Below, in pieces: positions 1-7,505 of a stretch of DNA of 16,599 nt (its first letter is position 1; every line of letters begins with the position of its first letter). Made by a program: the position numbers and the translations under genes. Source of the stretch: a bacterium (lineage in GTDB: Bacteria; UBA9089); NCBI GenBank assembly GCA_003485015.1, contig DNCN01000145.1:1-16599 (forward strand), in the 5' to 3' direction. The notes beneath the pieces are model-generated. The model saw only the letters and a program-made list of their open reading frames with translations, had not been told where the DNA came from and did not search any database.

Positions 1-218
1 CTCTTAAACCTGGTTAGAATATCCTGAAGAGTATTATTTAGGGCGTGTCCCATATGGAGGGAGCCGGTAATATTAGGTGGTGGGATAACGATGGAGAAGG
101 ATTCTCTATTAGAGTTGGTTCTAGCTACAAAGTAGCCCCCATCCTCCCAACACTTGTACCATTTCTCCTCTAAGTAGCGATGGTCATACCTCTTTGATAG
201 AGCAATCTGCTTTACCAT
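1..218 (-). CDS. valS: Valine--tRNA ligase, N-terminal fragment (runs off left edge)
   Basis: Valyl-tRNA synthetase charges tRNA-Val with valine in the cytoplasm. Only the first 72 codons are in the window. The fragment begins MVKQIALSKRYDH and contains the class I signature block PPPNITGSLHMGHALNNT (about residues 49-66). HMGH is the HIGH-type ATP-binding motif, and the PPPN(V/I)TG context followed by LNNTLQDIL is typical of ValS rather than IleS or LeuS. The ATG at 216-218 is preceded by a modest TAAGG-type ribosome site. It lies 28 bp downstream of the cimA stop, so it is probably the last visible gene of the spoIID-queA-tgt-cimA operon. The editing and anticodon-binding domains are outside the window. 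Confidence 0.93.
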   Translation of the reverse strand, partial: MVKQIALSKRYDHRYLEEKWYKCWEDGGYFVARTNSNRESFSIVIPPPNITGSLHMGHALNNTLQDILTRFK

Positions 219-246
219 CTTAAAACCTTAGCTTGCCTTTACCAAT

Positions 247-1821
247 CTATTTCTTCTGCCCCTGGTTTTTCAAAAGGAGATACTCGATGGAATCGACCAA
301 AGCCTCCCAGCTAGCCTCAATGATATTCTCTGAGACACCAATGGTCTCCCAGGAAGATCCCTCTTGGTCACTTGATTCGATAAGGACCCGCACCTTGGCT
401 GCAGTACCTGAGGCCGAATCGATGACACGGACCTTATAGTCGGTTAGATGGACTTGTTTTAGCTCAGGGTAGAAATCTTCCAAAGCCTCTCGTAAGGCAT
501 TATCTAAGGCATTGACTGGACCATCGCCCTTAGCCACAGTGTAGCGGGGTATCCCGTTGACCTCTAACTTGACTGTCGCTTCTGAGAAGAGCTTGCCGTC
601 CTCTCCCTTTTCAACGATGACTCGAAAGCTCTTTAGGTCAAAGAACTTCTTGTACCGACCGGTATGTTTTCGGACCAGAAGTTCAAAAGAGGCATCAGCA
701 GCCTCAAACTCATAGCCATGACTCTCAAGCTCTTTTAGATCCTGAAGGGTCTTCCTCAACTCCTGTGACCCCTCCTTGAGATCAAACTTCAATTCAGCCG
801 CTTTATGAAGGATGGTAGAACTTCCTGCTAGCTCTGAGACGAGAATGTGCTGATGGTTTCCAACTATCTCAGGATCGATATGTTCATAGGCAACTGGATT
901 CTTTCGGACGGCATCGATGTGAACTCCACCTTTATGACTGAAGGCGGAGTGCCCCACATAAGGCTGCTGGTGGTTGGGTCCTTGATTGGCTAACTCCCGA
1001 ACGAACCTGGAGATCTCAACCAGATGTTTGAGCTGTCCCTTGTTGATACAAGAAAGTTTCAGCTTCAGTTTCAGGTTGGGGATGATTGAACAGAGATCGG
1101 CATTACCACACCTTTCTCCATAACCATTTATCGTTCCCTGGACATGGGTGCATCCCGCTCTAATCGCCACAATTGAATTGGCTACACCCATTCCCGAGTC
1201 ATTATGGGCGTGAATGCCCAGAGGAAGCGAGACATGGGATTTAGTCTCTCTGACTATCTCTTCTATCTCATGAGGCATCGTTCCACCGTTGGTGTCACAG
1301 AGGACGATGATCTCTGCACCCGCGACCTGAGCCTCCTTTAGGGTAGAGAGGGCATACTCAGGATTCTTCTTATAGCCATCAAAGAAGTGCTCAGCATCGT
1401 AGATTACCCTCTTTCCCTTAGAGATTAGATAGGCAATTGAATCAGAGATGATGACAAGGTTCTTGGCCAGCGAGGTCTTGAGTACATCCCGAACATGAAG
1501 ATCCCAGCTTTTGCCGAAGATGGTGATCCATTCTGTTCCAGCCTCAAGCAGAGCTTTGATGTTTGCATCCTCTTCTACAGGGTTTTTAGCTCGTCTAGTA
1601 CTGCCAAAGGCCACTATCTTAGCATTTTTAAGTTTGAGTCCATTCACCTTTTCGAAGAAACGTATATCTTTGGGATTTGCCCCTGGCCAGCCACCCTCGA
1701 TATAGTGAACACCTAAGCTATCCAACTTCTGGACAATTCGGAGTTTGTCTTCTAAGGAGAAGCAGATTCCCTCCATCTGGGCGCCATCCCTCAAGGTGGT
1801 ATCGTATAACTCGATCTTCAT
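247..1821 (-). CDS. cimA: (R)-citramalate synthase
   Basis: Condenses pyruvate and acetyl-CoA to (R)-citramalate, the first step of the threonine-independent route to 2-oxobutanoate and isoleucine. The roughly 524-residue length fits CimA of the LeuA/HMG-CoA lyase superfamily. The TIM-barrel domain covers about residues 3-270, with LYDTTLRDGAQ at 5-15 (metal-binding Asp 12), HAHND at 204-208 (metal-binding His pair) and GYGERCGN near 233-240. The C-terminal part, from about 385, matches the LeuA allosteric/dimer domain, so isoleucine feedback is likely. The EGGWPGANPKD segment is characteristic of CimA rather than 2-isopropylmalate synthase. Two adjacent ATGs are possible (1824 and 1821). The second is preferred because family members start MKIELYDTT and the AAAGG site abuts the first ATG. 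The gap to the upstream tgt stop is about 36 bp. Confidence 0.93.
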   Translation of the reverse strand: MKIELYDTTLRDGAQMEGICFSLEDKLRIVQKLDSLGVHYIEGGWPGANPKDIRFFEKVNGLKLKNAKIVAFGSTRRAKNPVEEDANIKALLEAGTEWITIFGKSWDLHVRDVLKTSLAKNLVIISDSIAYLISKGKRVIYDAEHFFDGYKKNPEYALSTLKEAQVAGAEIIVLCDTNGGTMPHEIEEIVRETKSHVSLPLGIHAHNDSGMGVANSIVAIRAGCTHVQGTINGYGERCGNADLCSIIPNLKLKLKLSCINKGQLKHLVEISRFVRELANQGPNHQQPYVGHSAFSHKGGVHIDAVRKNPVAYEHIDPEIVGNHQHILVSELAGSSTILHKAAELKFDLKEGSQELRKTLQDLKELESHGYEFEAADASFELLVRKHTGRYKKFFDLKSFRVIVEKGEDGKLFSEATVKLEVNGIPRYTVAKGDGPVNALDNALREALEDFYPELKQVHLTDYKVRVIDSASGTAAKVRVLIESSDQEGSSWETIGVSENIIEASWEALVDSIEYLLLKNQGQKK

Positions 1822-1857
1822 CATCCTTTAAACTTTCCCAATCTATTCAAATTCAAG

Positions 1858-2970
1858 CTATAGTCTTTGGTATAAAGCCAGAAAGTCTCCCTTAAACTCT
1901 AAAAAGCAATTATCGCTGATTGCCTGACGGATATCCTTCATCAATTTTATCATAAAGTAGAGATTGTGGCAAGTATTTAATCTTGCCCCAAGTATCTCCC
2001 CAGCATTCATCAGATGGCGTAAATAGGCCCGGGTAAAATTACGGCAGGTATAACAATCACAGTCAGGGTCAGGTGGGGTGAAATCCCGGGCATACTGAGC
2101 ATTCTTGATATTCAAGATACCCCGACTGGTAAAGAGTGAGCCAGTCCGGCCGTGCCTTGTGGGCATGACACAGTCGAACATATCTATACCCAAACCGACT
2201 GCCTCCAAGATATCCTCAGGTGGCCCCAGGCCCATCAAATACCGGGGTTTGCCTTTGGGTAGGGCTGGACAAGTATAACTCAAGACTTCATAGGTAATCT
2301 CCTTCGGTTCTCCCACTGATAGCCCCCCTATGGCATAGCCATCAAAATCTATTTGTGCGATCTCCTTTAGACTCTCAATGCGCAGATCCTGAAATGCACC
2401 ACCCTGGATGATACCGAATAGGGCAGGTAAGGGATGATTGGTAGCTAGTAACCGGCTCAGAGTCTCTTTACACTCTTTTGCCCAGGCAGTCGTTCTCTCC
2501 TTGGCCTGGCGAGTATGGTCATAGGTAGCAGGATAAGGAGGGCACTCATCTAAAACCATGATAATATCCGCACCTAAGGCTATCTGGATCTCAATGATCT
2601 TCTGGGGGGCGAAGAAATGATAGGAACCATCGATATGCGACTGGAATTTTACCCCTTCGTCAGTGATCTTACATAAGGTTCCGAGACTAAAGATCTGATA
2701 TCCTCCAGAATCAGTAAGGATGGGTCTTGGCCAATGGATGAAGGAGTGGAGACCTCCTGCCTCCTTGATGATCTCTATACCTGGTCGCAGATAGAGATGG
2801 TAGGTGTTACCTAAGATGATCTGGGTGCCGATCTCCTCCAACTCTCTGGGGGTCATCGTCTTGACTGTACCCTGGGTGCCAACCGGCATAAAGACCGGTG
2901 TCTCAATCACTCCATGAGGAGTAGTGATCCTCCCCGTCCTGGCAGCACAGTCGCTCGCCTTCTTGACCAC
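1858..2970 (-). CDS. tgt: Queuine tRNA-ribosyltransferase (tRNA-guanine transglycosylase)
   Basis: Exchanges guanine-34 for preQ1 in the anticodon of tRNAs with GUN anticodons, a queuosine pathway step. Numbering is from the GTG at 2970. Visible motifs are TPVFMPVGTQGTVK (24-37), LTDSGGYQIFSLG (85-97, catalytic Asp 87), GGLSVGEPKE (215-224), the nucleophile segment GIDMFDCVMPTR (261-272, Asp 266), and a zinc site at Cys304, Cys306, Cys309 and His335. The start is doubtful. The GTG at 2970 has no ribosome site at a sensible distance, whereas a strong GGGAGG at 2991-2996 lies 5 to 8 bases before the in-frame codons ATT (2985-2983) and ATA (2982-2980). Reading from ATA gives IEFEVVKK, which aligns with the MKFEL-type start of E. 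coli Tgt. The true gene therefore probably begins at 2985 or 2982. The queA stop lies immediately before that ribosome site. Confidence 0.95.
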   Translation of the reverse strand: MVKKASDCAARTGRITTPHGVIETPVFMPVGTQGTVKTMTPRELEEIGTQIILGNTYHLYLRPGIEIIKEAGGLHSFIHWPRPILTDSGGYQIFSLGTLCKITDEGVKFQSHIDGSYHFFAPQKIIEIQIALGADIIMVLDECPPYPATYDHTRQAKERTTAWAKECKETLSRLLATNHPLPALFGIIQGGAFQDLRIESLKEIAQIDFDGYAIGGLSVGEPKEITYEVLSYTCPALPKGKPRYLMGLGPPEDILEAVGLGIDMFDCVMPTRHGRTGSLFTSRGILNIKNAQYARDFTPPDPDCDCYTCRNFTRAYLRHLMNAGEILGARLNTCHNLYFMIKLMKDIRQAISDNCFLEFKGDFLALYQRL

Positions 2971-2996
2971 CTCAAACTCTATAATCTTTACCTCCC

Positions 2997-4031
2997 TCAG
3001 AGAATGAACATGGCATCTCCATAACTATAGAAACGATATCTCTTCTGAATAGCCTCCTGGTAGGCGGTGAGTACCCGTTCCCAACCAACAAAGGCAGCCA
3101 CCAGCATGAGGAGTGTTGATTTGGGTAAATGGAAGTTGGTAATGAGGGCATCGACCACCCTGAATTTAAATCCAGGATAGATGAATAGATCTGTCCAGCC
3201 GCTTGTTGGTTCGGTAGGTCCTGTCTCCAAGGCTCGGACAGTAGTTGTCCCTACAACTATTACCCTCCCTCGGGCTTTCTTTATCGTCTCGGCCGCCTCT
3301 TGGTTGATTTCGTAATATTCAGGCCACATCTGGTGATCCTCCACCACCTCGCTCCGGACAGGCAAGAAGGTCCCTGGGCCAACATGGAGGGTAATCCGGG
3401 TTATCTTTACCCCTCTTGAGTGGATCTCATCAAGGAGTCTTCGGGTAAAATGCAATCCAGCGGTTGGTGCGGCACAGGCACCCGGAGAGTGGGCGTAAAC
3501 GGTCTGGTAACGCCCTTCATCAGATTTCTCAGCATCTCTCCTTATATACGGAGGAAGGGGAGTATGGCCGATCTTTTCAAGAAGCTCAAAGAAATCCCCC
3601 TCGAATTCAAAGTGGAGAAGTCTACTTCCCCCACTCAATACCTCAGCAACCTCTGCCCATACTCCCTGGGGAAATTGCCATCGACTTCCCTTCTTGGCTT
3701 GCTTAGCCGGTTTGGCTAAGGCCTCCCAGATAGCCTTATTTCTTGTTTTTCCCGGTAATCGGGCATAATCTCTGGGACTATCAAAGAGAAGGAACTCAAC
3801 CTCCCTCTTTGTCTTTGGGTTTTTTCCGAGGAGCTTAGTAGGGATGACCTTGGTATCATTGAGCACAAGGACATCCCCAGGGTTCAAGTATGATGTGATC
3901 TCATAAAAGTATCGGTGTTCTATTTTGCCAGTCTTGTTTAGAACCAAAAGCCGTGATCTATCCCGCTTTTCTATGGGATGTTGGGCAATGAGCTCCCTTG
4001 GAAGGTGGTAGTCGAAGTCAGAAAGTCTCAC
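2997..4031 (-). CDS. queA: S-adenosylmethionine:tRNA ribosyltransferase-isomerase
   Basis: Transfers and isomerises the ribosyl moiety of S-adenosylmethionine onto preQ1-modified tRNA, giving epoxyqueuosine. The length of 344 residues is normal for the family. Diagnostic segments are DFDYHLPRELIAQHP (5-19), RDRSRLLVL (23-31), LVLNDTKVIP (55-64), the APTAGLHFT block in mid-protein, LHVGPGTFLPV, GTTTVRALE, TNFHLPKSTLLMLVAAF, and the C-terminal YRFYSYGDAMFIL. The start is GTG (4031-4029) inside a GTGA overlap with the stop of the upstream spoIID-like gene, with an AAAGGG ribosome site 7 bases before it. Translation of the two genes is thus probably coupled. The product feeds QueH, encoded at 15939. 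Confidence 0.97.
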   Translation of the reverse strand: MRLSDFDYHLPRELIAQHPIEKRDRSRLLVLNKTGKIEHRYFYEITSYLNPGDVLVLNDTKVIPTKLLGKNPKTKREVEFLLFDSPRDYARLPGKTRNKAIWEALAKPAKQAKKGSRWQFPQGVWAEVAEVLSGGSRLLHFEFEGDFFELLEKIGHTPLPPYIRRDAEKSDEGRYQTVYAHSPGACAAPTAGLHFTRRLLDEIHSRGVKITRITLHVGPGTFLPVRSEVVEDHQMWPEYYEINQEAAETIKKARGRVIVVGTTTVRALETGPTEPTSGWTDLFIYPGFKFRVVDALITNFHLPKSTLLMLVAAFVGWERVLTAYQEAIQKRYRFYSYGDAMFIL

Positions 4032-5191
4032 TTAGAAACCCTTTGGGGGGCAGATACAAGGTCCAAACTACATGTTGAGATTTGAGTGTCAGGATAGTAA
4101 TACCCCAGAATCTCTTTATAATTAAAGCCAAGTTCGGCCATCTTCTTTGCTCCCCATTGGCACATGCCCACTCCATGACCCCAGCCGAACCCCTGAAAGA
4201 GAATAGCCTTTCCAGTATTATTCAATTCGAAGAGTGTACTTCGAAGGTTTGATGGCCCAAGGGCAAATCGGAAGGCACTGGCGTTCATTTTAGTTTTCTT
4301 TTGACCATGGTTGATGATCAACTCTCCTATTCGGCCGGCCTTATCCTTCTTTGAGGGAGAGATATTGTGGATTGGACCAAGGGCGTACCCATTCTTTTCC
4401 AAGGCGGCCTTTATCTTATCTAAGCTGATCTGATAACACCAGGAGTAATGTGGTGATTCCTTACAGAAGGGGCAGATTACCCCCTTTAGATAATGGAGCT
4501 CTTTACCTGCCCAGACTAATGAGGTATCAGCAGTATGCCCCCCACAGGTGGCATGGTAAATGGCATTGATCAGTTTTCCGTTATAGGTAAGGATTTCTCC
4601 TTCGGTAATATCTACGGCTTCAATAGAGCGAAACTCTTCGGACTCCATTCCACCGTAAACCTGACAGTGGTAGCTGCTACAGAGATCGTACCCTTCATTC
4701 TCATGGCGGCCAAGGTTGGCATGGACAAAGGTCCTGGCTGCTACTGCCTGGGCTTTGACCGCCTCCATTGGCCAATTAGGGGATATCTCTCGTCTAATGA
4801 CACCATAGAGATACCCTTCAAGATCAATGATATTTATAGCCTTTAAGCTGTCCCCTGTCTTCCTTATCTCCAACTCTCCCCGGTATCGCCGACCGTTGAC
4901 CCGAAGAGCAGCAGGGGGAATTGATCTTACCAAGATGGGACTATGGCCTATCCTTACCTTGTTGATGAGGATGTTTCCCCCAGAAAGAGTGATTGTACAT
5001 CTTGCTCCTTCTGACCCACCAATAAAGATTGGAATCGGACTCTGCTTTTCGGCGATCTCAAGGCTCTTCGGAGTAAAGATTTCTATCTTATCGGCATTCT
5101 TCAGAATAAGGATTCTTATCGTAAAAGCCTGGACGGGCTTGAAACCAAAGAGTAAGAGCCCGAGGATAGTTATAATTAGGAGTTTCTTCAC
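4028..5191 (-). CDS. Exported SpoIID/LytB-domain protein (probable peptidoglycan lytic transglycosylase)
   Basis: SpoIID-family enzymes cleave glycan strands, typically ones stripped of stem peptides; here action at the periplasmic wall is inferred. The protein has 387 residues with an N-terminal signal peptide (KKLLIITILGLLLFGFKPVQA, about 2-22). The SpoIID core includes LEGYLYGVIRREISPNWP (124-141) with the expected catalytic Glu 135, AVKAQAVAARTF (144-155), the metal-site Cys/His segment around 171-176, YHATCGGHTAD (212-222) and WGHGVGMCQWGA (337-348). A CPFC pair (240-243) and Cys252 could add a metal or disulfide. The start is GTG at 5191 with AAGGAG 10 bases upstream. It is the first gene of the operon, with the promoter about 100 bases upstream. 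No other sporulation gene is visible, so a vegetative wall role is more likely than sporulation. Confidence 0.88.
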   Translation of the reverse strand: MKKLLIITILGLLLFGFKPVQAFTIRILILKNADKIEIFTPKSLEIAEKQSPIPIFIGGSEGARCTITLSGGNILINKVRIGHSPILVRSIPPAALRVNGRRYRGELEIRKTGDSLKAINIIDLEGYLYGVIRREISPNWPMEAVKAQAVAARTFVHANLGRHENEGYDLCSSYHCQVYGGMESEEFRSIEAVDITEGEILTYNGKLINAIYHATCGGHTADTSLVWAGKELHYLKGVICPFCKESPHYSWCYQISLDKIKAALEKNGYALGPIHNISPSKKDKAGRIGELIINHGQKKTKMNASAFRFALGPSNLRSTLFELNNTGKAILFQGFGWGHGVGMCQWGAKKMAELGFNYKEILGYYYPDTQISTCSLDLVSAPQRVSK

Positions 5192-5293
5192 TTATTCTGA
5201 TCTCCTTTTCACTTAACTGCCCAATACTAATCTTCTTTTGAAGCACAATCCACTTTTGATCAGGTTGTTCATTCTTAACTTTAATTACTTTGT

Positions 5294-5322
5294 ATGATAA
5301 TTCCTTGGCCTTGATTTGTCAA
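5294..5322 (-). promoter_or_regulatory. Sigma-70-type promoter of the spoIID-queA-tgt-cimA-valS operon
   Basis: Read on the minus strand: a perfect -35 box TTGACA (5322-5317), a 17-bp spacer, and -10 box TATCAT (5299-5294). Transcription should start near 5287, giving a leader of about 95 bases before the GTG of the SpoIID-like gene. I see no preQ1 riboswitch or T-box fold in that leader. Confidence 0.75.
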
Positions 5323-5383
5323 GAGAATCTTTCCATAATAGAAAAGGATCAAAGGAGTAAGCTGAAAGGAAGATAAAAGATAT

Positions 5384-5412
5384 TTGACACAAGTTGCTGG
5401 ATATGGTATTTA
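5384..5412 (+). promoter_or_regulatory. Probable sigma-70-type promoter facing the alkyltransferase gene
   Basis: TTGACA (5384-5389), a 17-bp spacer and TATTTA (5407-5412). The -35 box is perfect and the -10 box is moderate. The next clear gene starts at 5654, so a transcript from here would have a long leader of about 235 bases or could be a small RNA. Confidence 0.5.
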
Positions 5413-5653
5413 TTTATAGGATAGATCAAGAGGTTTAAGTATAGATGCTTTTTATTAATCTACCAAAGATAAGCGTGGAAAAAGCGGAAGATATTTACAG
5501 CGGGAGTGGGTGAAAAGGTAGGATGAAGAAGGGGCCTTTAAAGCCACAGATAAACATCATCTCTGGTCAGAGTCAGGGATAAAGACTGTTATCTACTTGG
5601 AGTGAGTGGTCGGGAGATAAAATCAATCACTTGAATGATGGAGAAGAGAATGG

Positions 5654-6196
5654 ATGGGGAAGCTCCAGAGGGGGATGGGGATAAAAGAGAATAAGGACCT
5701 TAAATTAAGGTATACTATCTTTAGGACAAGATATGGTCTTTTTGGTCTAGTGGGTGGTCTTAAGGGGCTACGGACTCTCATCTTTCCCTCAAGAGGTTTA
5801 GAGAGAAAGATCAGAGAGAGATTTAGGAAGAATCTCTTGTTCGACCCAGCATTCTTTAGGAAGATCCCTCAAAAGATAGAGGCCTATCTTGAGGGCGAGA
5901 GACTTGTCTTCGACTCTCGAGTGGACCTAAGAGACCTCTCAGACTTCCAGTGTAAGGTCTTATGGATTACTTTGAAGATACCGTATGGCGAAACTCGAAG
6001 TTATAAATGGATAGCGGAGAAGATGGATATTAAGGGTTTTAGAGCAATAGGTTCAGCTTTGAAAAGGAATCCTCTGCCCATCGTTGTCCCTTGTCACCGA
6101 GTTATCAAGAGCGATGGATCTCTGGGCGATTATTCGAGTGGCCGGGGATGGAAAGAGAGATTGCTTAGAATAGAGGGATGTGCAATTACATCTTGA
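5654..6196 (+). CDS. ogt: Methylated-DNA--[protein]-cysteine S-methyltransferase (O6-alkylguanine repair)
   Basis: Suicide repair enzyme that moves the alkyl group from O6-alkylguanine (and O4-alkylthymine) to its own cysteine. The C-terminal domain (about 95-175) shows FQCKVLWITLKIPYGET, the DNA-binding helix region ending RAIGSALKRNP (Arg 130 as the expected base-flipping finger), the active site PCHRV with Cys147 at 146-150, and SDGSLGDYSSG, which closes the substrate pocket. The N-terminal domain (about 20-90) is short and poorly conserved, as is usual. The total of 180 residues fits Ogt or Ada-C type proteins. The first ATG (5654) has a GGAG 10 bases upstream. A second in-frame ATG at 5675 is equally possible and would drop seven residues of no known role. 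The gene stands alone. The ogt symbol is by family, not proven orthology. Confidence 0.92.
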   Translation: MGKLQRGMGIKENKDLKLRYTIFRTRYGLFGLVGGLKGLRTLIFPSRGLERKIRERFRKNLLFDPAFFRKIPQKIEAYLEGERLVFDSRVDLRDLSDFQCKVLWITLKIPYGETRSYKWIAEKMDIKGFRAIGSALKRNPLPIVVPCHRVIKSDGSLGDYSSGRGWKERLLRIEGCAITS

Positions 6197-6267
6197 CTGA
6201 GATCATCGGTGTAAAGCAAAACAGTTTTTTCGTAAGAGTAAATTTTTAAATGTTATGGCTAATTCTC

Positions 6268-6297
6268 TTGACAAACCCTCAAATTAAAGGGTATAAT
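6268..6297 (+). promoter_or_regulatory. Sigma-70-type promoter of the DUF3108 lipoprotein gene
   Basis: Perfect boxes TTGACA (6268-6273) and TATAAT (6292-6297) with an 18-bp spacer. The expected start is near 6304, about 35 bases before the ATG at 6339. The spacer holds a 5-bp inverted repeat, ACCCT (6275-6279) and AGGGT (6288-6292), touching the -10 box, which could be a small operator or chance. Confidence 0.75.
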
Positions 6298-6338
6298 TTA
6301 TATTGAATGTTTAAAAAGTGACATAGTGAGGATGTGAA

Positions 6339-7394
6339 ATGAAAGAGAAAGGATTGTTTTTATTAGTTGGTGCTTTTTTAATTATTGCCTACGGTTGTGC
6401 CTGTCGCCAAGTAGTTAAATCACCTAATATTATTGATGTTACACCCCAAGCCAAAGAATTGAAGAAAGAGGTAGTAACTCAAGAAGTAGAGGAACTCATA
6501 ATTACAAAAGAAGAGAAACTTGAGATAAAGGAAGAGATGCTTGAGGAGGAGAAAATTTCCGAGGCTGTTGTATCTGAGGAAGAGAAAAGGGTGTTAATTC
6601 CTCCAGTAGTAGAAGAGAAAAAGGCTGAGGAAGAGAAGGCTAAGGAGAAAGAGAAAGCTGAGGAGGTGACCATAGCCGAGGTAGTAAAACCTCCAGTCAA
6701 ACCATCTGTAGGGATAGAAGAGGAGATAGCCGAGAGGGTTAAGGACATTCTTAGGCCAGGAGAGAGACTTACCTTTAGAATAACTTACTCAGGGATGAAG
6801 GTTGGAACTGGGGTTTTAGAGATAAAAGGGGTTACACCCATCAAAGACCAGGAGAGCTTGCATCTTATCTCTATGACCAAATCGACTGGTATCTTCGCCT
6901 TCATCTACCGTGTCAATGAGAGACTGGATTCATTTATGGATTGTTTAGGCCGGCACTCTCTCCGTTTTGAGTATCATTCATACGGTAAAGAGATTCATTC
7001 TTCTGTCACTACCTATGACCAGAAGAACCATCTAGCTTACTATAAGGGTAAAAAGATACCCATTCTGCCCAATACCCATGATCCTATCTCAGCCCTTTAC
7101 TCCCTTCGGCTCCTGCCACTGAAGGAGGGCGAAGAAGTGGCGATAAACATCAACACAGGTGAAGAGAATAAAAGAGTAGGTGTTAGGGTTATAGGTAAAG
7201 AGAAGGTGCGGACAGTCGCAGGTGAGTTTAACTGCCTGGTGATAAAGCCATACTTCAAGGACGGAAGCGATTCTGAGAAGAGGACCCTCAAGATCTATCT
7301 CACCAATGATGCCCGCAAGATACCCGTCTGTATTACCTCAAAACTACCCTTTGGTCAAGTAGTACTCTCCTTGGAAAGAGCGAGTGGGTGTTAA
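6339..7394 (+). CDS. DUF3108-domain lipoprotein with Lys/Glu-rich linker
   Basis: The function is unknown. The protein has 351 residues in three parts. The first is a hydrophobic export signal (5-19) ending in Gly-Cys at Cys20, with a second Cys at 22. The Ala-Tyr-Gly before Cys20 is an imperfect lipobox, so lipidation is likely but not certain. The second, residues about 38-115, is a low-complexity stretch of Glu, Lys, Val and Ala with repeated EEK/KEE blocks, a probable extended or coiled spacer. The third, from about 138 to the end, resembles the DUF3108 family: an RPGERLTFRITYSGMKVG opening, HDPISALYSLRLLPL, a central VRVIGKEKVRTVAGEF strand pair, and LTNDARKIPVCITSKLPFG near the end. This family occurs in envelope proteins of diderm bacteria. 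The ATG has GAGG 7 bases upstream. It precedes the glycan operon by 209 bp but has its own promoter. Confidence 0.82.
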   Translation: MKEKGLFLLVGAFLIIAYGCACRQVVKSPNIIDVTPQAKELKKEVVTQEVEELIITKEEKLEIKEEMLEEEKISEAVVSEEEKRVLIPPVVEEKKAEEEKAKEKEKAEEVTIAEVVKPPVKPSVGIEEEIAERVKDILRPGERLTFRITYSGMKVGTGVLEIKGVTPIKDQESLHLISMTKSTGIFAFIYRVNERLDSFMDCLGRHSLRFEYHSYGKEIHSSVTTYDQKNHLAYYKGKKIPILPNTHDPISALYSLRLLPLKEGEEVAININTGEENKRVGVRVIGKEKVRTVAGEFNCLVIKPYFKDGSDSEKRTLKIYLTNDARKIPVCITSKLPFGQVVLSLERASGC

Positions 7395-7505
7395 GTAGAA
7401 TAAATCCCCTTTATGAAATCTGCTTCCTATCTTATCTTAAGAGGTCTTCATCTGTGGAGAGATGAGAGCCCTTTGAAGGATTCCCTATGTTGTTCCCCTA
7501 AAGAA

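Larger units (their letters stand above)
5192..5653. other. Intergenic block with divergent promoters, no convincing gene
   Basis: This 462-bp gap separates the minus-strand spoIID operon from the plus-strand alkyltransferase gene. It holds one good promoter facing left (5294-5322) and one facing right (5384-5412), described separately. The right-hand part, from about 5420, contains only short open frames, such as 22 codons at 5445-5513 without a clear ribosome site. All three plus frames are closed by stops, and I recognise no protein similarity. A short CTCTG/CAGAG dyad lies near 5561-5572. It could be an untranslated leader of the alkyltransferase gene, a small RNA, or a decayed gene. Confidence 0.6.

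Noticed and set aside
219..246. T-box or attenuator before valS
   Set aside because: Only 28 bases separate cimA and valS, too short for a T-box. No hairpin is seen.
5192..5290. Possible preQ1 riboswitch in the leader of the spoIID-queA-tgt operon
   Set aside because: I looked for the small pseudoknot with its C-rich loop and A-rich tail and saw nothing convincing. The first gene is also not a queuosine gene.
6197..6267. Intrinsic terminator after the alkyltransferase gene (run of T near 6225)
   Set aside because: The T-run is not preceded by a stable GC-rich stem.
6479..6748. Minus-strand Ser/Thr-rich frame
   Set aside because: It is the shadow of the Lys/Glu-rich codons (GAG/GAA/AAG) of the lipoprotein stalk on the other strand.
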